Positions 1 through 6,963 of a stretch of DNA of 47,051 bases are shown here, in pieces. Within the stretch, counting starts at the first letter, position 1; every line of letters starts with the position of its first letter. The stretch is from a bacterium (GTDB lineage Bacteria > Vulcanimicrobiota > Xenobia > Xenobiales > JADMJV01): positions 1 to 47,051 of the forward strand of contig JADMJV010000051.1 in NCBI GenBank assembly GCA_018780265.1. The letters are read 5' to 3'. Below the pieces are notes generated by a model. It was not told the origin of the DNA. It made no database searches and worked only from the letters and a program-made list of their open reading frames with translations. The position numbers were made by a program, and so were the translations under genes.

Positions 1-500
1 CTTCGGGCGGCGGCGCACCCTCGGGCGGCGGCGCACCCTCGGGCGGCGGCGCGCCTTCGGGCGGCGGCGCACCGGCGGGTGGGGCCAACGAAGCCGGGGC
101 GGGCCAGGGAGCCGGAGCCGGCAAAGAGGAAGTGGACCAATTCCTTCAGCAAGCCGCCGCGGCTTATGGGGCAGACCCAAAAATACTCAGCGAGATTGCC
201 CGTCGCGAATCCAATTTCAACACCGGCGACATCGCCAACAATTGGGACAGCAATGCAAAAAAAGGCACTCCCTCCAAGGGCATGTTCCAGTTCATCCAGC
301 CCACTTTCGCATCCATGGCCCCTCAAGCCAAGGCGGCCAACCCGGGTGCTTGGGCTGGCGTCAGCGAGAATTGGACCGACTGGAAAGCTCAGGCCCTTAC
401 CACCGCCTGGGCCATTACCCACGGCAAGGGCAGCCACTGGTCTACCTATAAGGCCGCTGTGGCCAGCGCCGGTGGTGGCAACGGTACCGCGCGGGCCTGA
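1..500 (+). CDS. Lytic transglycosylase (SLT-like) domain protein, 5' end outside window
   Basis: The open frame runs in from the window edge (codons in phase from base 3) to TGA at 498-500, so the N-terminus is missing. It starts with a Gly/Ala/Pro/Ser-rich linker of four PSGGGA units and more G/A-rich sequence, followed by about 110 residues resembling a soluble lytic transglycosylase domain. IARRESNFN carries the family's catalytic Glu (codon 207-209), and SKGMFQFIQPTF corresponds to the GLMQ-type motif; W and Y residues follow toward the C-terminus. Such domains cleave the MurNAc-GlcNAc bond of peptidoglycan outside the cytoplasm. The GTG at 132 lies inside the frame and is probably not the true start, because the linker upstream is clearly coding. 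The linker suggests a secreted modular protein whose N-terminal part (signal peptide, perhaps LysM) lies upstream; that part is inference. Confidence 0.8.
   Translation, partial: SGGGAPSGGGAPSGGGAPSGGGAPAGGANEAGAGQGAGAGKEEVDQFLQQAAAAYGADPKILSEIARRESNFNTGDIANNWDSNAKKGTPSKGMFQFIQPTFASMAPQAKAANPGAWAGVSENWTDWKAQALTTAWAITHGKGSHWSTYKAAVASAGGGNGTARA
3..74 (+). repeat. Four tandem 18-bp units encoding PSGGGA
   Basis: Four consecutive 18-bp units of the form TCGGGCGGCGGCGCACCC (3-20, 21-38, 39-56, 57-74) differ only at third positions, and each encodes Ser-Gly-Gly-Gly-Ala-Pro. More copies may lie upstream of the window. They form the flexible linker before the transglycosylase domain. Near-identity at DNA level suggests recent slippage expansion, so copy number may vary between strains. 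Confidence 0.9.
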
Positions 501-617
501 GAGAGCTGCCAAGGTCCCAGAGCCGGCTCGCGTGAGGCGATGTGGACCAAGACGCTGATAACACTTTGCGACTGAGGATACCAGGTTTTTTAGGGAGCGA
601 AACGAACACTCAAAGCC

Positions 618-1349
618 ATGTCGGAGATGGGGGAGCAATTTACTGGACCAGATCGGCGCCATTCCCGCCGCCGTCCCAGCCCGGTCAACCGCCTGATCCG
701 GGCCCAATTGGAGGCAGATGGACAGGAGTCAGAGGCTCTGTACCTTTACTTGGTAGACATGTCCGAGGGCGGTTTCCGCATCAATGCAGATCGACCCCTA
801 CCCCCTGACACAACGGTGGGCCTCTGTTTTGGACTCGAAGGGTTTCCCGCACCACCTTCACCCAACCTGGCCGTAACCGTGCAAAGGGCGTGGGACAAAA
901 CACTTGTCGAAGGAACCTGGGTTTCGGGCCTGCGATTCGTGGACCTCAGTCCCGACGCCCTGGCCACTGTGCAGGGCCTGCTAAAGTCCATAGCTCCCGA
1001 AGGAAAACGGCAACGATTTCGACTCCGCGAACCGATCAGCGTTTCCGTCCAGGCCGAACCGGAAGGGCGCTGGGTAGTGGTCGTGCCCATGGACCTGTCG
1101 CTCTCTGGCGTACGCGTGCGCGCCTTCATGGACGTGGCCCCGGACTCCCGGGTCGGACTCATGGTCAGGCTCCCGGACCAGAAAGGTCATGTCCTTCAGG
1201 GGCAGGCACGGGAAGTCCGCTCGGTGGGTCCTGACCGTCAAGAAATCGATCTGGATTTCCAGGACCCACCCATAGCCCTCACCGACGCCATCCAGGCTTA
1301 TATCGATCTCATGTGTGGCATCCAGTCCGACAGCGGCGAGTCGGAGTAA
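618..1349 (+). CDS. Tandem PilZ-domain protein (putative c-di-GMP effector)
   Basis: The 243-residue protein has two PilZ-like modules. The first has basic residues near 13-19 (RRHSRRR) and DMSEGG at 47-52; the second has RQRFRLRE at 131-138 and DLSLSG at 159-164. These match the paired RxxxR and D/NxSxxG motifs that bind cyclic di-GMP in known PilZ proteins. No signal peptide, membrane segment or catalytic domain is visible, so it is probably a cytoplasmic adaptor. The ATG at 618 follows a weak GGAG about 20 bases upstream; an in-frame ATG at 627 is possible. It stands alone between the transglycosylase gene and the DUF455 pair. Prepilin-like genes 6 kb downstream make surface motility or secretion plausible outputs, but that is inference. 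Confidence 0.8.
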   Translation: MSEMGEQFTGPDRRHSRRRPSPVNRLIRAQLEADGQESEALYLYLVDMSEGGFRINADRPLPPDTTVGLCFGLEGFPAPPSPNLAVTVQRAWDKTLVEGTWVSGLRFVDLSPDALATVQGLLKSIAPEGKRQRFRLREPISVSVQAEPEGRWVVVVPMDLSLSGVRVRAFMDVAPDSRVGLMVRLPDQKGHVLQGQAREVRSVGPDRQEIDLDFQDPPIALTDAIQAYIDLMCGIQSDSGESE

Positions 1350-1467
1350 CCGTTGGGCCTCGATTCTACGTCCCCGTTCATAGACGACCGACACGCTGAC
1401 CCGAACCAGGACGACATTGCCCAAAAGGACCCAGGCAGATTCGCCACCCGTGTCCAAGTCAGTCTCC

Positions 1468-2268
1468 ATGGAGCTGAGAGAATGGGCCATGCGCGTATTT
1501 TGCGCCGATTGCCTGGAAGAGAAGTTAGTTGCACCCATAGGCGGACTTCAGGAACTTACGGACCATCAACCGGGTGCCCCGATGGGCTGGCGGCAGCCTC
1601 CCCGCGCCGCAACCCTGAAAATCGCGCCCAAGCACCAACGCAAAAAGTTTCCCCATCCCAGTTCGCTTGACCGCCAGGACATGCGAGTGCGCTCATTGCA
1701 CGCTTTTGCCAACCACGAATTGATGGCGCTGGAGATGATGGCCTGGGCGCTACTGGCTTTTCCCGCTGCTGACAAGCCGTTCCGCAAAGGCTTGGCTAAA
1801 ATCTTGCTGGACGAGCAGCGCCACTTCAGGCTCTACGCGCAGAGGCTGGCTGCCATGGGAGTCCAGTTTGGCGAACTGCCACTCAATGACCATTTCTGGC
1901 GGGCCGGCGCAAACATCGCCGACCCGCTGGATTGGATATGCACCATGCACCTGACCTTCGAGCAGTCCAACCTGGACCACGCCCCCTACTACGCCAAACG
2001 TTTCCGGGAAGTCGACGACTTCGAGTCGTCCCAATTGATGCAACAGATCTTTGAAGACGAAATACACCATGTCCGCTTTGGCAGTTGCTGGCTCAAACAC
2101 TATCAGCCTCCCGATACCCCGCTCTTCGAACTGTTCGCCAGTCACTGCACCCTGACCAATCCCCCCAGTCGAGCCATGGGCGCCGAATTTCAAGAGCAGG
2201 CCCGACGCGACGCCGGCCTGGACGACGAATTTATCCGCTCGCTGCGAGCCTGGCAAAGCGTTGGCTGA
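1468..2268 (+). CDS. DUF455-family ferritin-like protein (putative di-metal oxygenase)
   Basis: This 267-residue protein matches the DUF455 family. It opens with a short segment (ELREWAMRVFCADCLEEKL) and continues into a helical bundle with paired metal ligands: E84 and E89 (HELMALEMM), E116/H119 (DEQRH), E165/H171, and E198/H201 (DEIHH). Two ExxH motifs plus extra Glu residues suggest a di-iron or di-manganese site of the MiaE/ferritin-like type; the substrate is unknown. I chose the ATG at 1468 because family similarity begins there; an in-frame TTG at 1417 would add 17 unconvincing residues. The stop overlaps the next gene's start by 8 bases, so the pair is probably translationally coupled and functionally linked. 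Confidence 0.75.
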   Translation: MELREWAMRVFCADCLEEKLVAPIGGLQELTDHQPGAPMGWRQPPRAATLKIAPKHQRKKFPHPSSLDRQDMRVRSLHAFANHELMALEMMAWALLAFPAADKPFRKGLAKILLDEQRHFRLYAQRLAAMGVQFGELPLNDHFWRAGANIADPLDWICTMHLTFEQSNLDHAPYYAKRFREVDDFESSQLMQQIFEDEIHHVRFGSCWLKHYQPPDTPLFELFASHCTLTNPPSRAMGAEFQEQARRDAGLDDEFIRSLRAWQSVG

Positions 2269-3388
2269 GGCCACCTTGCTGGCGCTCGCCAATCTGGACT
2301 TTGAATATGAACTGGCCGCCCCAGCCGAAGGCGAGCCAGCCACGCTGCCTCACCAATTTAGCAAGCGCTGGCGCTGGATTCTGCGCCTGTTGCCGCGGGC
2401 ACGCCAGGCCGAATGCCTGGACCCGACCTTCTCGGACCTTTCGGCTCCAACGGCGCAGCGCTCGGTCCAGGAACTGGTGGTATGGGGGGTGACGCCGCGC
2501 ACCACCCGTCTGGCAGAGTCACTGGGACTGGCCCAGAACTTCCCGGTGGTGGACCTGGTTCGCCAGGTGAACGACAAGAGATTTTCTCATACTCTCGAGC
2601 AGCAACTGAGCATCGCCCTGCCCCATAGCCAGATCATCGAATCGCTTGAGCAGTTCCGGTCAGCGGTCGAGACCTGCCCCCATAATTGGGTACTGAAGCA
2701 TCCGCTGGGATTTTCGGCCCGCGAAAGGGTGGTCGGCAAGGGCCATCGCATCTCGGATTCGGCCTGGGGGTGGGCACGGCGTAAACTGGGCCAACACTGG
2801 ACTTTGCTCTTTGAGCCCTGGGTCGATCAACGGCAAGACTTCTCGCTGCACTTCCAGATCGATCGCTCGGGTGCAATTCGCTTTATAGGTCAGAGTCAAC
2901 TGGTCAGTGACCCCGGAGGTGTCTATCGAGGCAACAGCTTTGACCCGTCGCTAGCGCCTGAGCCCAGTGCCCTGGAGTGCGGTCACCGGGTGGCCCGCCA
3001 GTTGGCCCGACTGGGCTACTGGGGCCCGGTAGGCATTGACGCCTTCTTTGGCATGCTGGGAGACCGGCCTGTTTCTCGGCCCCTGGTCGAGATCAACGCA
3101 CGCTGTTCCTTTGGCAGGCTGGCGTTGGCGCTGCGCGACTGGATACCCCAAGACTGGTGCCATCTGTGGTGGCATCCCGGCCCTGCCCATCCCCAAATAC
3201 CGCCGCCGCCTCCCCTTCCTGATACACCGACAAAGCCTGGCCTTTACTCATTGCCGCTGGCCGTCGACCCCCCGCAAACCTCTGGCACCCTGCTGTTCGT
3301 GGCCCCAACCCGTCGGCGGCTTTGCCAAATGAAGGCAAGCCTGGACGAAACAGGTCAAGAAAACACACGCCAAGTGAAAGCCGACTGA
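2261..3388 (+). CDS. ATP-grasp-like ligase coupled to DUF455 gene
   Basis: The 375-residue protein has the landmarks of an ATP-grasp ligase. A Lys-containing nucleotide-binding strand and Gly-rich loop lie at about 143-161 (K146, VVGKG); FEPWV at 184-188 carries the hinge Glu; GIDAFF (D260) and VEINAR (E277, N279) resemble the Mg-binding strand. ATP-grasp enzymes join a carboxylate, via acyl phosphate, to an amine or thiol. The first 120 residues look like a pre-ATP-grasp domain. The C-terminus is Pro-rich (from about 308) and basic. The start is TTG at 2261, overlapping the DUF455 stop by 8 bases. The pairing suggests an oxidative plus ligating tailoring pathway for a peptide or amino acid; the substrate is unknown. 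Confidence 0.65.
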   Translation: MAEATLLALANLDFEYELAAPAEGEPATLPHQFSKRWRWILRLLPRARQAECLDPTFSDLSAPTAQRSVQELVVWGVTPRTTRLAESLGLAQNFPVVDLVRQVNDKRFSHTLEQQLSIALPHSQIIESLEQFRSAVETCPHNWVLKHPLGFSARERVVGKGHRISDSAWGWARRKLGQHWTLLFEPWVDQRQDFSLHFQIDRSGAIRFIGQSQLVSDPGGVYRGNSFDPSLAPEPSALECGHRVARQLARLGYWGPVGIDAFFGMLGDRPVSRPLVEINARCSFGRLALALRDWIPQDWCHLWWHPGPAHPQIPPPPPLPDTPTKPGLYSLPLAVDPPQTSGTLLFVAPTRRRLCQMKASLDETGQENTRQVKAD

Positions 3389-3546
3389 GAACCCACGTAA
3401 GTAAACCGCTGAAAACAAAGGCAACGCACCCGGGAGTTGCTACCCACATCCTCAGTGCCCCGGCCCGTGGACCCCGCCCGGACCGCGGGGCCCGTCTCCC
3501 GCACCCTGGAACTGGAACCAGGGACACGGCAACCTGGAGAACGCCA

Positions 3547-4272
3547 ATGTCGAACGTCACGGCTTCCTGGGCCTACAAAACACCAAAGGTTACGACCCCC
3601 GGGCGAGATGGCGTATTGGCGATGGACCTCAACCGCGATGGCCGCGTCACGCCCGATGAAATCGAAGGCTCCCGCGAGCGCCTCAAGGCCATGGGCGGCA
3701 ACTTCGACCTCAACGGCGACGGCAACACCACAATATGCGGGCCACAAGGCAGAGGCGCGAATCTCGCACCTGCGGGAACTCCTGAGCCAAGCCAGAATCA
3801 TTACAATATGCTATTAGTAGGGCTCCTCCTCGGTGCCATGGCCGTCAGTCAATTCTTGGCCTGGATCTATGCTCGCCGATGCCTGGCCAACGGCCACTCA
3901 GAGATCGACAAAGCGCACCGAGAGACGGCCAGCAAAACCACCATAATGCTGGTGGTGATCACGCTCATGGTGTGGCCCGGATTGTCCTACAAAGACACTC
4001 CGGTGGCGGGTGTTTATCAGATGATCGCCCAAAACCTGAAACCACGTGACAGCAGCGGACAGGGTATATTGGCCCCGCAAGCCTACAAGAATAAAAGCGA
4101 ACAAAAGGAGTCCAAGGAGCTGTATGGCCTGCTCCATCGCACCACAATGGCGGTGATTCTGGCCATGCTCTCGGGGCTGGCGGCAGGGGCGCTGGTCAAG
4201 TCTCAGGGCAGCAAAATGCGCGGCGAGAGAGCGCCCTACAGACCTCCCTCTGGACCCTTCCAAAACCACTGA
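3547..4272 (+). CDS. EF-hand membrane protein of unknown function
   Basis: The 241-residue protein starts at ATG 3547 with GGAG 9-12 bases upstream; the longer open frame from 3322 overlaps the previous gene and has no domain. Residues 27-38 (DLNRDGRVTPDE) are a full EF-hand loop with Ca-ligand spacing DxNxDGxxxxxE. DLNGDG at 54-59 begins a second, incomplete loop. Three hydrophobic stretches follow at about 88-108, 131-144 and near 195-217, so it is probably an integral membrane protein with a small calcium-binding head. Between the last two segments lies a polar loop. No enzyme family is recognised. The next gene encodes a response regulator after a 41-base gap, so co-transcription is possible. 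Confidence 0.65.
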   Translation: MSNVTASWAYKTPKVTTPGRDGVLAMDLNRDGRVTPDEIEGSRERLKAMGGNFDLNGDGNTTICGPQGRGANLAPAGTPEPSQNHYNMLLVGLLLGAMAVSQFLAWIYARRCLANGHSEIDKAHRETASKTTIMLVVITLMVWPGLSYKDTPVAGVYQMIAQNLKPRDSSGQGILAPQAYKNKSEQKESKELYGLLHRTTMAVILAMLSGLAAGALVKSQGSKMRGERAPYRPPSGPFQNH

Positions 4273-4313
4273 CTGCAGGCCCACGCCTGGGCCACGCGGA
4301 ATTTCCCCACAAC

Positions 4314-5204
4314 ATGAAAGAGCCCATGCCTATCCTCGTGCTCGAGGATGATCTCAACATGTTGGAGACCCTGTGTGGCGTATTGCACTACCATGAGTAC
4401 GACCCGCGCGCCGCCGACAACCCTGAGACGGCCATTCAAATGGTCAAGATCATCCCCTTCAAACTGGTCCTGTCCGACATCCGCATGGCCGGCCCCACCG
4501 ATGGTCTGGGCGCCATACGCGCCATCAAACGCTTCCGCCCCCAGGTCAAAGTTGTGATGATCACCGGTTACGCCGACGACAAAGCCTGTCGAGAGGCCAT
4601 CGAATTGATGGTCGACGACTACGTTCACAAGCCGATCAAGTTGCCTGTTTTGATCGAGGTGGTTCAGCGCGTTTTGCAGCCCCCAAAACGTCAGTTTTCC
4701 CCCCTGACCGGGTTGCGCTCGCTGCTGGCGGTGCCCATGCAATTCATGAGTCAAGCCAAGGCGCAAAAAGTCCAACGCATGCTGGCCTTGCTTGAACAAG
4801 AGAAGCAGAAAGTTCTGCTGGCATTTTTTGTCGCACTGCGTGCCAAAGGCCTGAGCAAATCGGCCTCTCTAGAGTTGTGGGACCACCTGGAAAAGCTCGA
4901 AGGCAACTGGCTGCAGTTACCCGAAACGCCCACCGAGGAAGCTTTGCAGGCTCTGGGAGTCGATTATCGCAAAGTCTTTGAACGCCTGGCTTACTTCGAG
5001 AAGACAGGCAATGTGGCCAGTTCTCCCGAGCGCAGTAGCCGAGCCGTCAAGCGCTCCGGCTTTGCGGCCATGGTCGAACAGGCGCAGGCAGGTCGGGTAG
5101 GCCGGGACGAGTTGCTGCTACTGCTGGAAGCCCGCCTCCGACCTGACATGGCCTCCGCGCTCAGTCCTGAGTTACTGCAACTGCTCCAGCAGATGGCGCC
5201 TTAG
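4314..5204 (+). CDS. Response regulator with uncharacterised C-terminal region
   Basis: Residues 5-120 form a CheY-like receiver: acidic residues E11, D12 and D13, phospho-acceptor D55 (LSDIRM), switch T84 (MITGYAD) and K106 (HKPIKL) are all in place. The remaining ~175 residues are helical and do not resemble a helix-turn-helix, GGDEF, EAL, HD-GYP or histidine kinase domain, so the output is unknown; protein-protein interaction is likely. ATG 4314 has no strong ribosome binding site; M5 (4326) is an alternative. No sensor kinase lies nearby. The TAG stop (5202-5204) is formed by TTA followed by the first G of a GGGCCCGTCCC repeat end, so that insertion may have replaced the original stop region. 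Confidence 0.85.
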   Translation: MKEPMPILVLEDDLNMLETLCGVLHYHEYDPRAADNPETAIQMVKIIPFKLVLSDIRMAGPTDGLGAIRAIKRFRPQVKVVMITGYADDKACREAIELMVDDYVHKPIKLPVLIEVVQRVLQPPKRQFSPLTGLRSLLAVPMQFMSQAKAQKVQRMLALLEQEKQKVLLAFFVALRAKGLSKSASLELWDHLEKLEGNWLQLPETPTEEALQALGVDYRKVFERLAYFEKTGNVASSPERSSRAVKRSGFAAMVEQAQAGRVGRDELLLLLEARLRPDMASALSPELLQLLQQMAP

Positions 5205-5216
5205 GGCCCGTCCCAA
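5204..5216. repeat. Solo end of the GGGCCCGT repeat family on a stop codon
   Basis: GGGCCCGTCCCAA follows TTA and is identical to the first 13 bases of the elements at 15914 and 32945. No matching inverted end occurs before the next gene, so this is a decayed or single-ended copy. Its first G completes the TAG stop of the response regulator. The next 165 bases to the acetyltransferase gene contain no recognised gene; on the minus strand they carry short coding-like stretches in two frames that could be the remnant of something larger, which I cannot identify. Confidence 0.6.
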
Positions 5217-5382
5217 GCTTTTTTGCCAGATCGGCGGCGTGCAACGCCACCGAAGCCATGGCCTTGACCACGCCGGTCGCCGGAAGGAAGGCCACTTTCG
5301 TGATGGGGAAAGAAGTCGAGCACGGTGGTCAACGCCCAGAGCGGAGATCGCCAATTTTTCGCGCTAACCAGGACTAGACTGA

Positions 5383-5907
5383 TTAGAGCGGCGGAACCAA
5401 AGAATACATGTGCGCATCGCAAATCTCGCCGCCGATTCTCAAACGATTGCGCATTATCCCTTCGAACTGCGCCCCCGCCTTTTCGGCCACCCGGATAGAC
5501 TTGGTGTTGCCCACCGCCACCACGATCTCAACTCGGACCAGACCGAGTTCTTCAAAGGCATAGCCAGCCGCGGCCAGGGCGGCCGCCACCGCGTAGCCCT
5601 TGCCCCAGGCCGAGCGACGAATCCAGTAGCCAAGATTGCCAAAGCCGTGGTCCAGACGAATCTGATTGATGCCGGCACCGCCCAGGTAGCCGCCCGACTC
5701 CGCATCAAACACGCCCATGCCGTAATCCTGACCGGCCTCCCAGGCGGCCATACGGCTCAAGACAAATTGCGAACTCTCCTCCAGCGCATAGTTGGGATGG
5801 CACCACGGCATCCACTCGGTAAAGCCGGGCCCGGCTGACTCACACCCCGCTTCGTAAAGCAGGGGGATGTCCTCGGGTGTGTAGCGACGCAATGTGATAT
5901 CAGGCAT
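5383..5907 (-). CDS. GNAT acetyltransferase, RimJ/RimL-like
   Basis: The 174-residue protein is a full-length GNAT domain of the Acetyltransf_3 (RimJ/RimL) type. It opens with ITLRRYTPEDIPLLYEA, typical of the family's first strand and helix. The acetyl-CoA pyrophosphate-binding segment is WIRRSAWGKGYAVAA, matching the R/QxxGxG/A motif. VAVGNTKSIRVAEKAGAQFEG is the conserved late helix with its Asn and Ser. Such enzymes move acetyl from acetyl-CoA to an amine on a protein N-terminus, amino acid or small molecule; the acceptor cannot be told. The gene is isolated, pointing toward the response regulator gene, with no obvious strong promoter. Confidence 0.85.
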   Translation of the reverse strand: MPDITLRRYTPEDIPLLYEAGCESAGPGFTEWMPWCHPNYALEESSQFVLSRMAAWEAGQDYGMGVFDAESGGYLGGAGINQIRLDHGFGNLGYWIRRSAWGKGYAVAAALAAAGYAFEELGLVRVEIVVAVGNTKSIRVAEKAGAQFEGIMRNRLRIGGEICDAHMYSLVPPL

Positions 5908-6237
5908 CGGATCGATTCAAGCCCCGGTGGGGCCAGGAAAAGAGAGTTCGGACCAGCGCAGACGTTCCTCCGTCAATTCTTTGATTTCTGATTGGTAAAG
6001 ATGAAGAAGCACCGTTCCCACTGGATTCGTCCCCCGCCTATTGCCAGGACGGCCAGTGCGGAGCGAATGAGGTGGGCAAGGACGCAGCGTAGGGAATCTT
6101 GTCGCTGCCCGAAGGGGACTACCGGCATTGGGCCCGGTCGAGGTGTTGCTTGGCCTGCATTCCTTGTTGAAGATGTGGCGCCATCGTCCAGAATTCCTCC
6201 CAGGGGCACGCGAAGGCAGACCGTTGTCCAGGTCGAA
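5908..6237. other. About 330 bp without a convincing gene
   Basis: All six frames here give only low-complexity Arg/Pro/Gly-rich or interrupted translations. A short minus-strand stretch next to the acetyltransferase start reads like coding sequence for about 30 codons but has no start or partner. With the decayed Uma2 gene alongside, this is probably a degraded region. Confidence 0.4.
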
Positions 6238-6662
6238 ACCCCAAGAATGGAGAGCACTCCCCACGTCCTGGATTTCAACCGAAGACTATCTGGCCCAAGA
6301 GGAGCAGGCCGAAACCAAAAGCGAGTAATATGATGGTTCCATCTACGCAATGTCAGGGGCGATGCCACTGCACAACCTGCTGGTGGCCAACGTCATCGGT
6401 GAACTTCGAAATAGCCTTCGGGGCGGTGACTGCCGTGTCATCATTGAAGTGCTGTCACCAGGCACCGCCGCCTATGACAGAGGCCAGAAATTTCTGGCCT
6501 ACCAGGCCATCCCAAGCCTGCAAGAGTACGTCCTGGTTTCTCAGGATGAGCGAAGAGTGGAGAGGTTGGTTTTACACTCGCGTGGAAGATTTGGAGGCGG
6601 CTATCCAGCTCAAGTCCATCGGAGTAGAGCTGAAGCTCCAGGAAATTTATCTCGACACATAG
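6238..6662 (+). pseudogene. Uma2-family endonuclease-like gene, decayed
   Basis: Three in-order pieces match the Uma2 family (PD-(D/E)XK-like). First comes SWISTEDYLAQEEQAETKS, then in the same frame past a TAA at 6326-6328 YDGSIYAMSGAMPLHNLLVA, then IIEVLSPGTAAYDRGQKFLA and SLQEYVLVSQDERRVERLV. After about 6570 the match continues in another frame (TRVEDLEAAIQLKSIG to LQEIYLDT, stop 6662). Three lesions are visible: a nonsense codon where a Tyr is expected, an in-frame loss between RGGDCRV and IIEVLSP of the central segment that normally holds the Asp of the active site, and a frameshift. It cannot encode an active enzyme. Uma2 genes are abundant, mobile and of unclear role. The left boundary is approximate. 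Confidence 0.75.
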
Positions 6663-6933
6663 GTCAGATCCAAGGCGTCTAACGTTATGCACCGATGGAC
6701 GATAGCTTGGTCGACACGTTTCTGCGTCTCAGAAACCCCATAACCGCGCTGCTCTTTCTCCGACATCCTTCAAAAGTGTCGCTGCATCTTTAGCTCAATA
6801 CCCGCCATGCAACTGAATTCTCCTCATCGTAGCAGGTGGCACGTTGTCGTACAAGAGCCAAACCAGGAAGTTATCGTTGACTGAATCCAGCCGATAACTT
6901 AACACAAAGATAGTAGTAGGCCGGCCGATGTCG

Positions 6934-6957
6934 TGATATAACCAGTCACCCGGAGGG
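6934..6957 (+). promoter_or_regulatory. Extended -10 promoter and ribosome binding site of the pilin-like operon
   Basis: TGATATAAC at 6934-6942 is an extended -10 (TGn plus TATAAC, 5 of 6 to consensus), with no good -35 at 17 bases, as is common for extended -10 promoters. GGAGGG at 6952-6957 lies 6 bases before the ATG at 6964. Transcription would begin near 6949, giving a short leader. The remaining intergenic sequence (6663-6933) shows nothing else recognisable. Confidence 0.4.
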
Positions 6958-6963
6958 TCCTCA

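Noticed and set aside
3..74. CRISPR-like short repeats at the window start
   Set aside because: Tandem in-frame 18-bp coding repeats without spacers; they encode a protein linker.
3322..3546. N-terminal extension of the EF-hand protein
   Set aside because: Basic, low-complexity, overlaps the ATP-grasp gene; ATG 3547 has a GGAG site.
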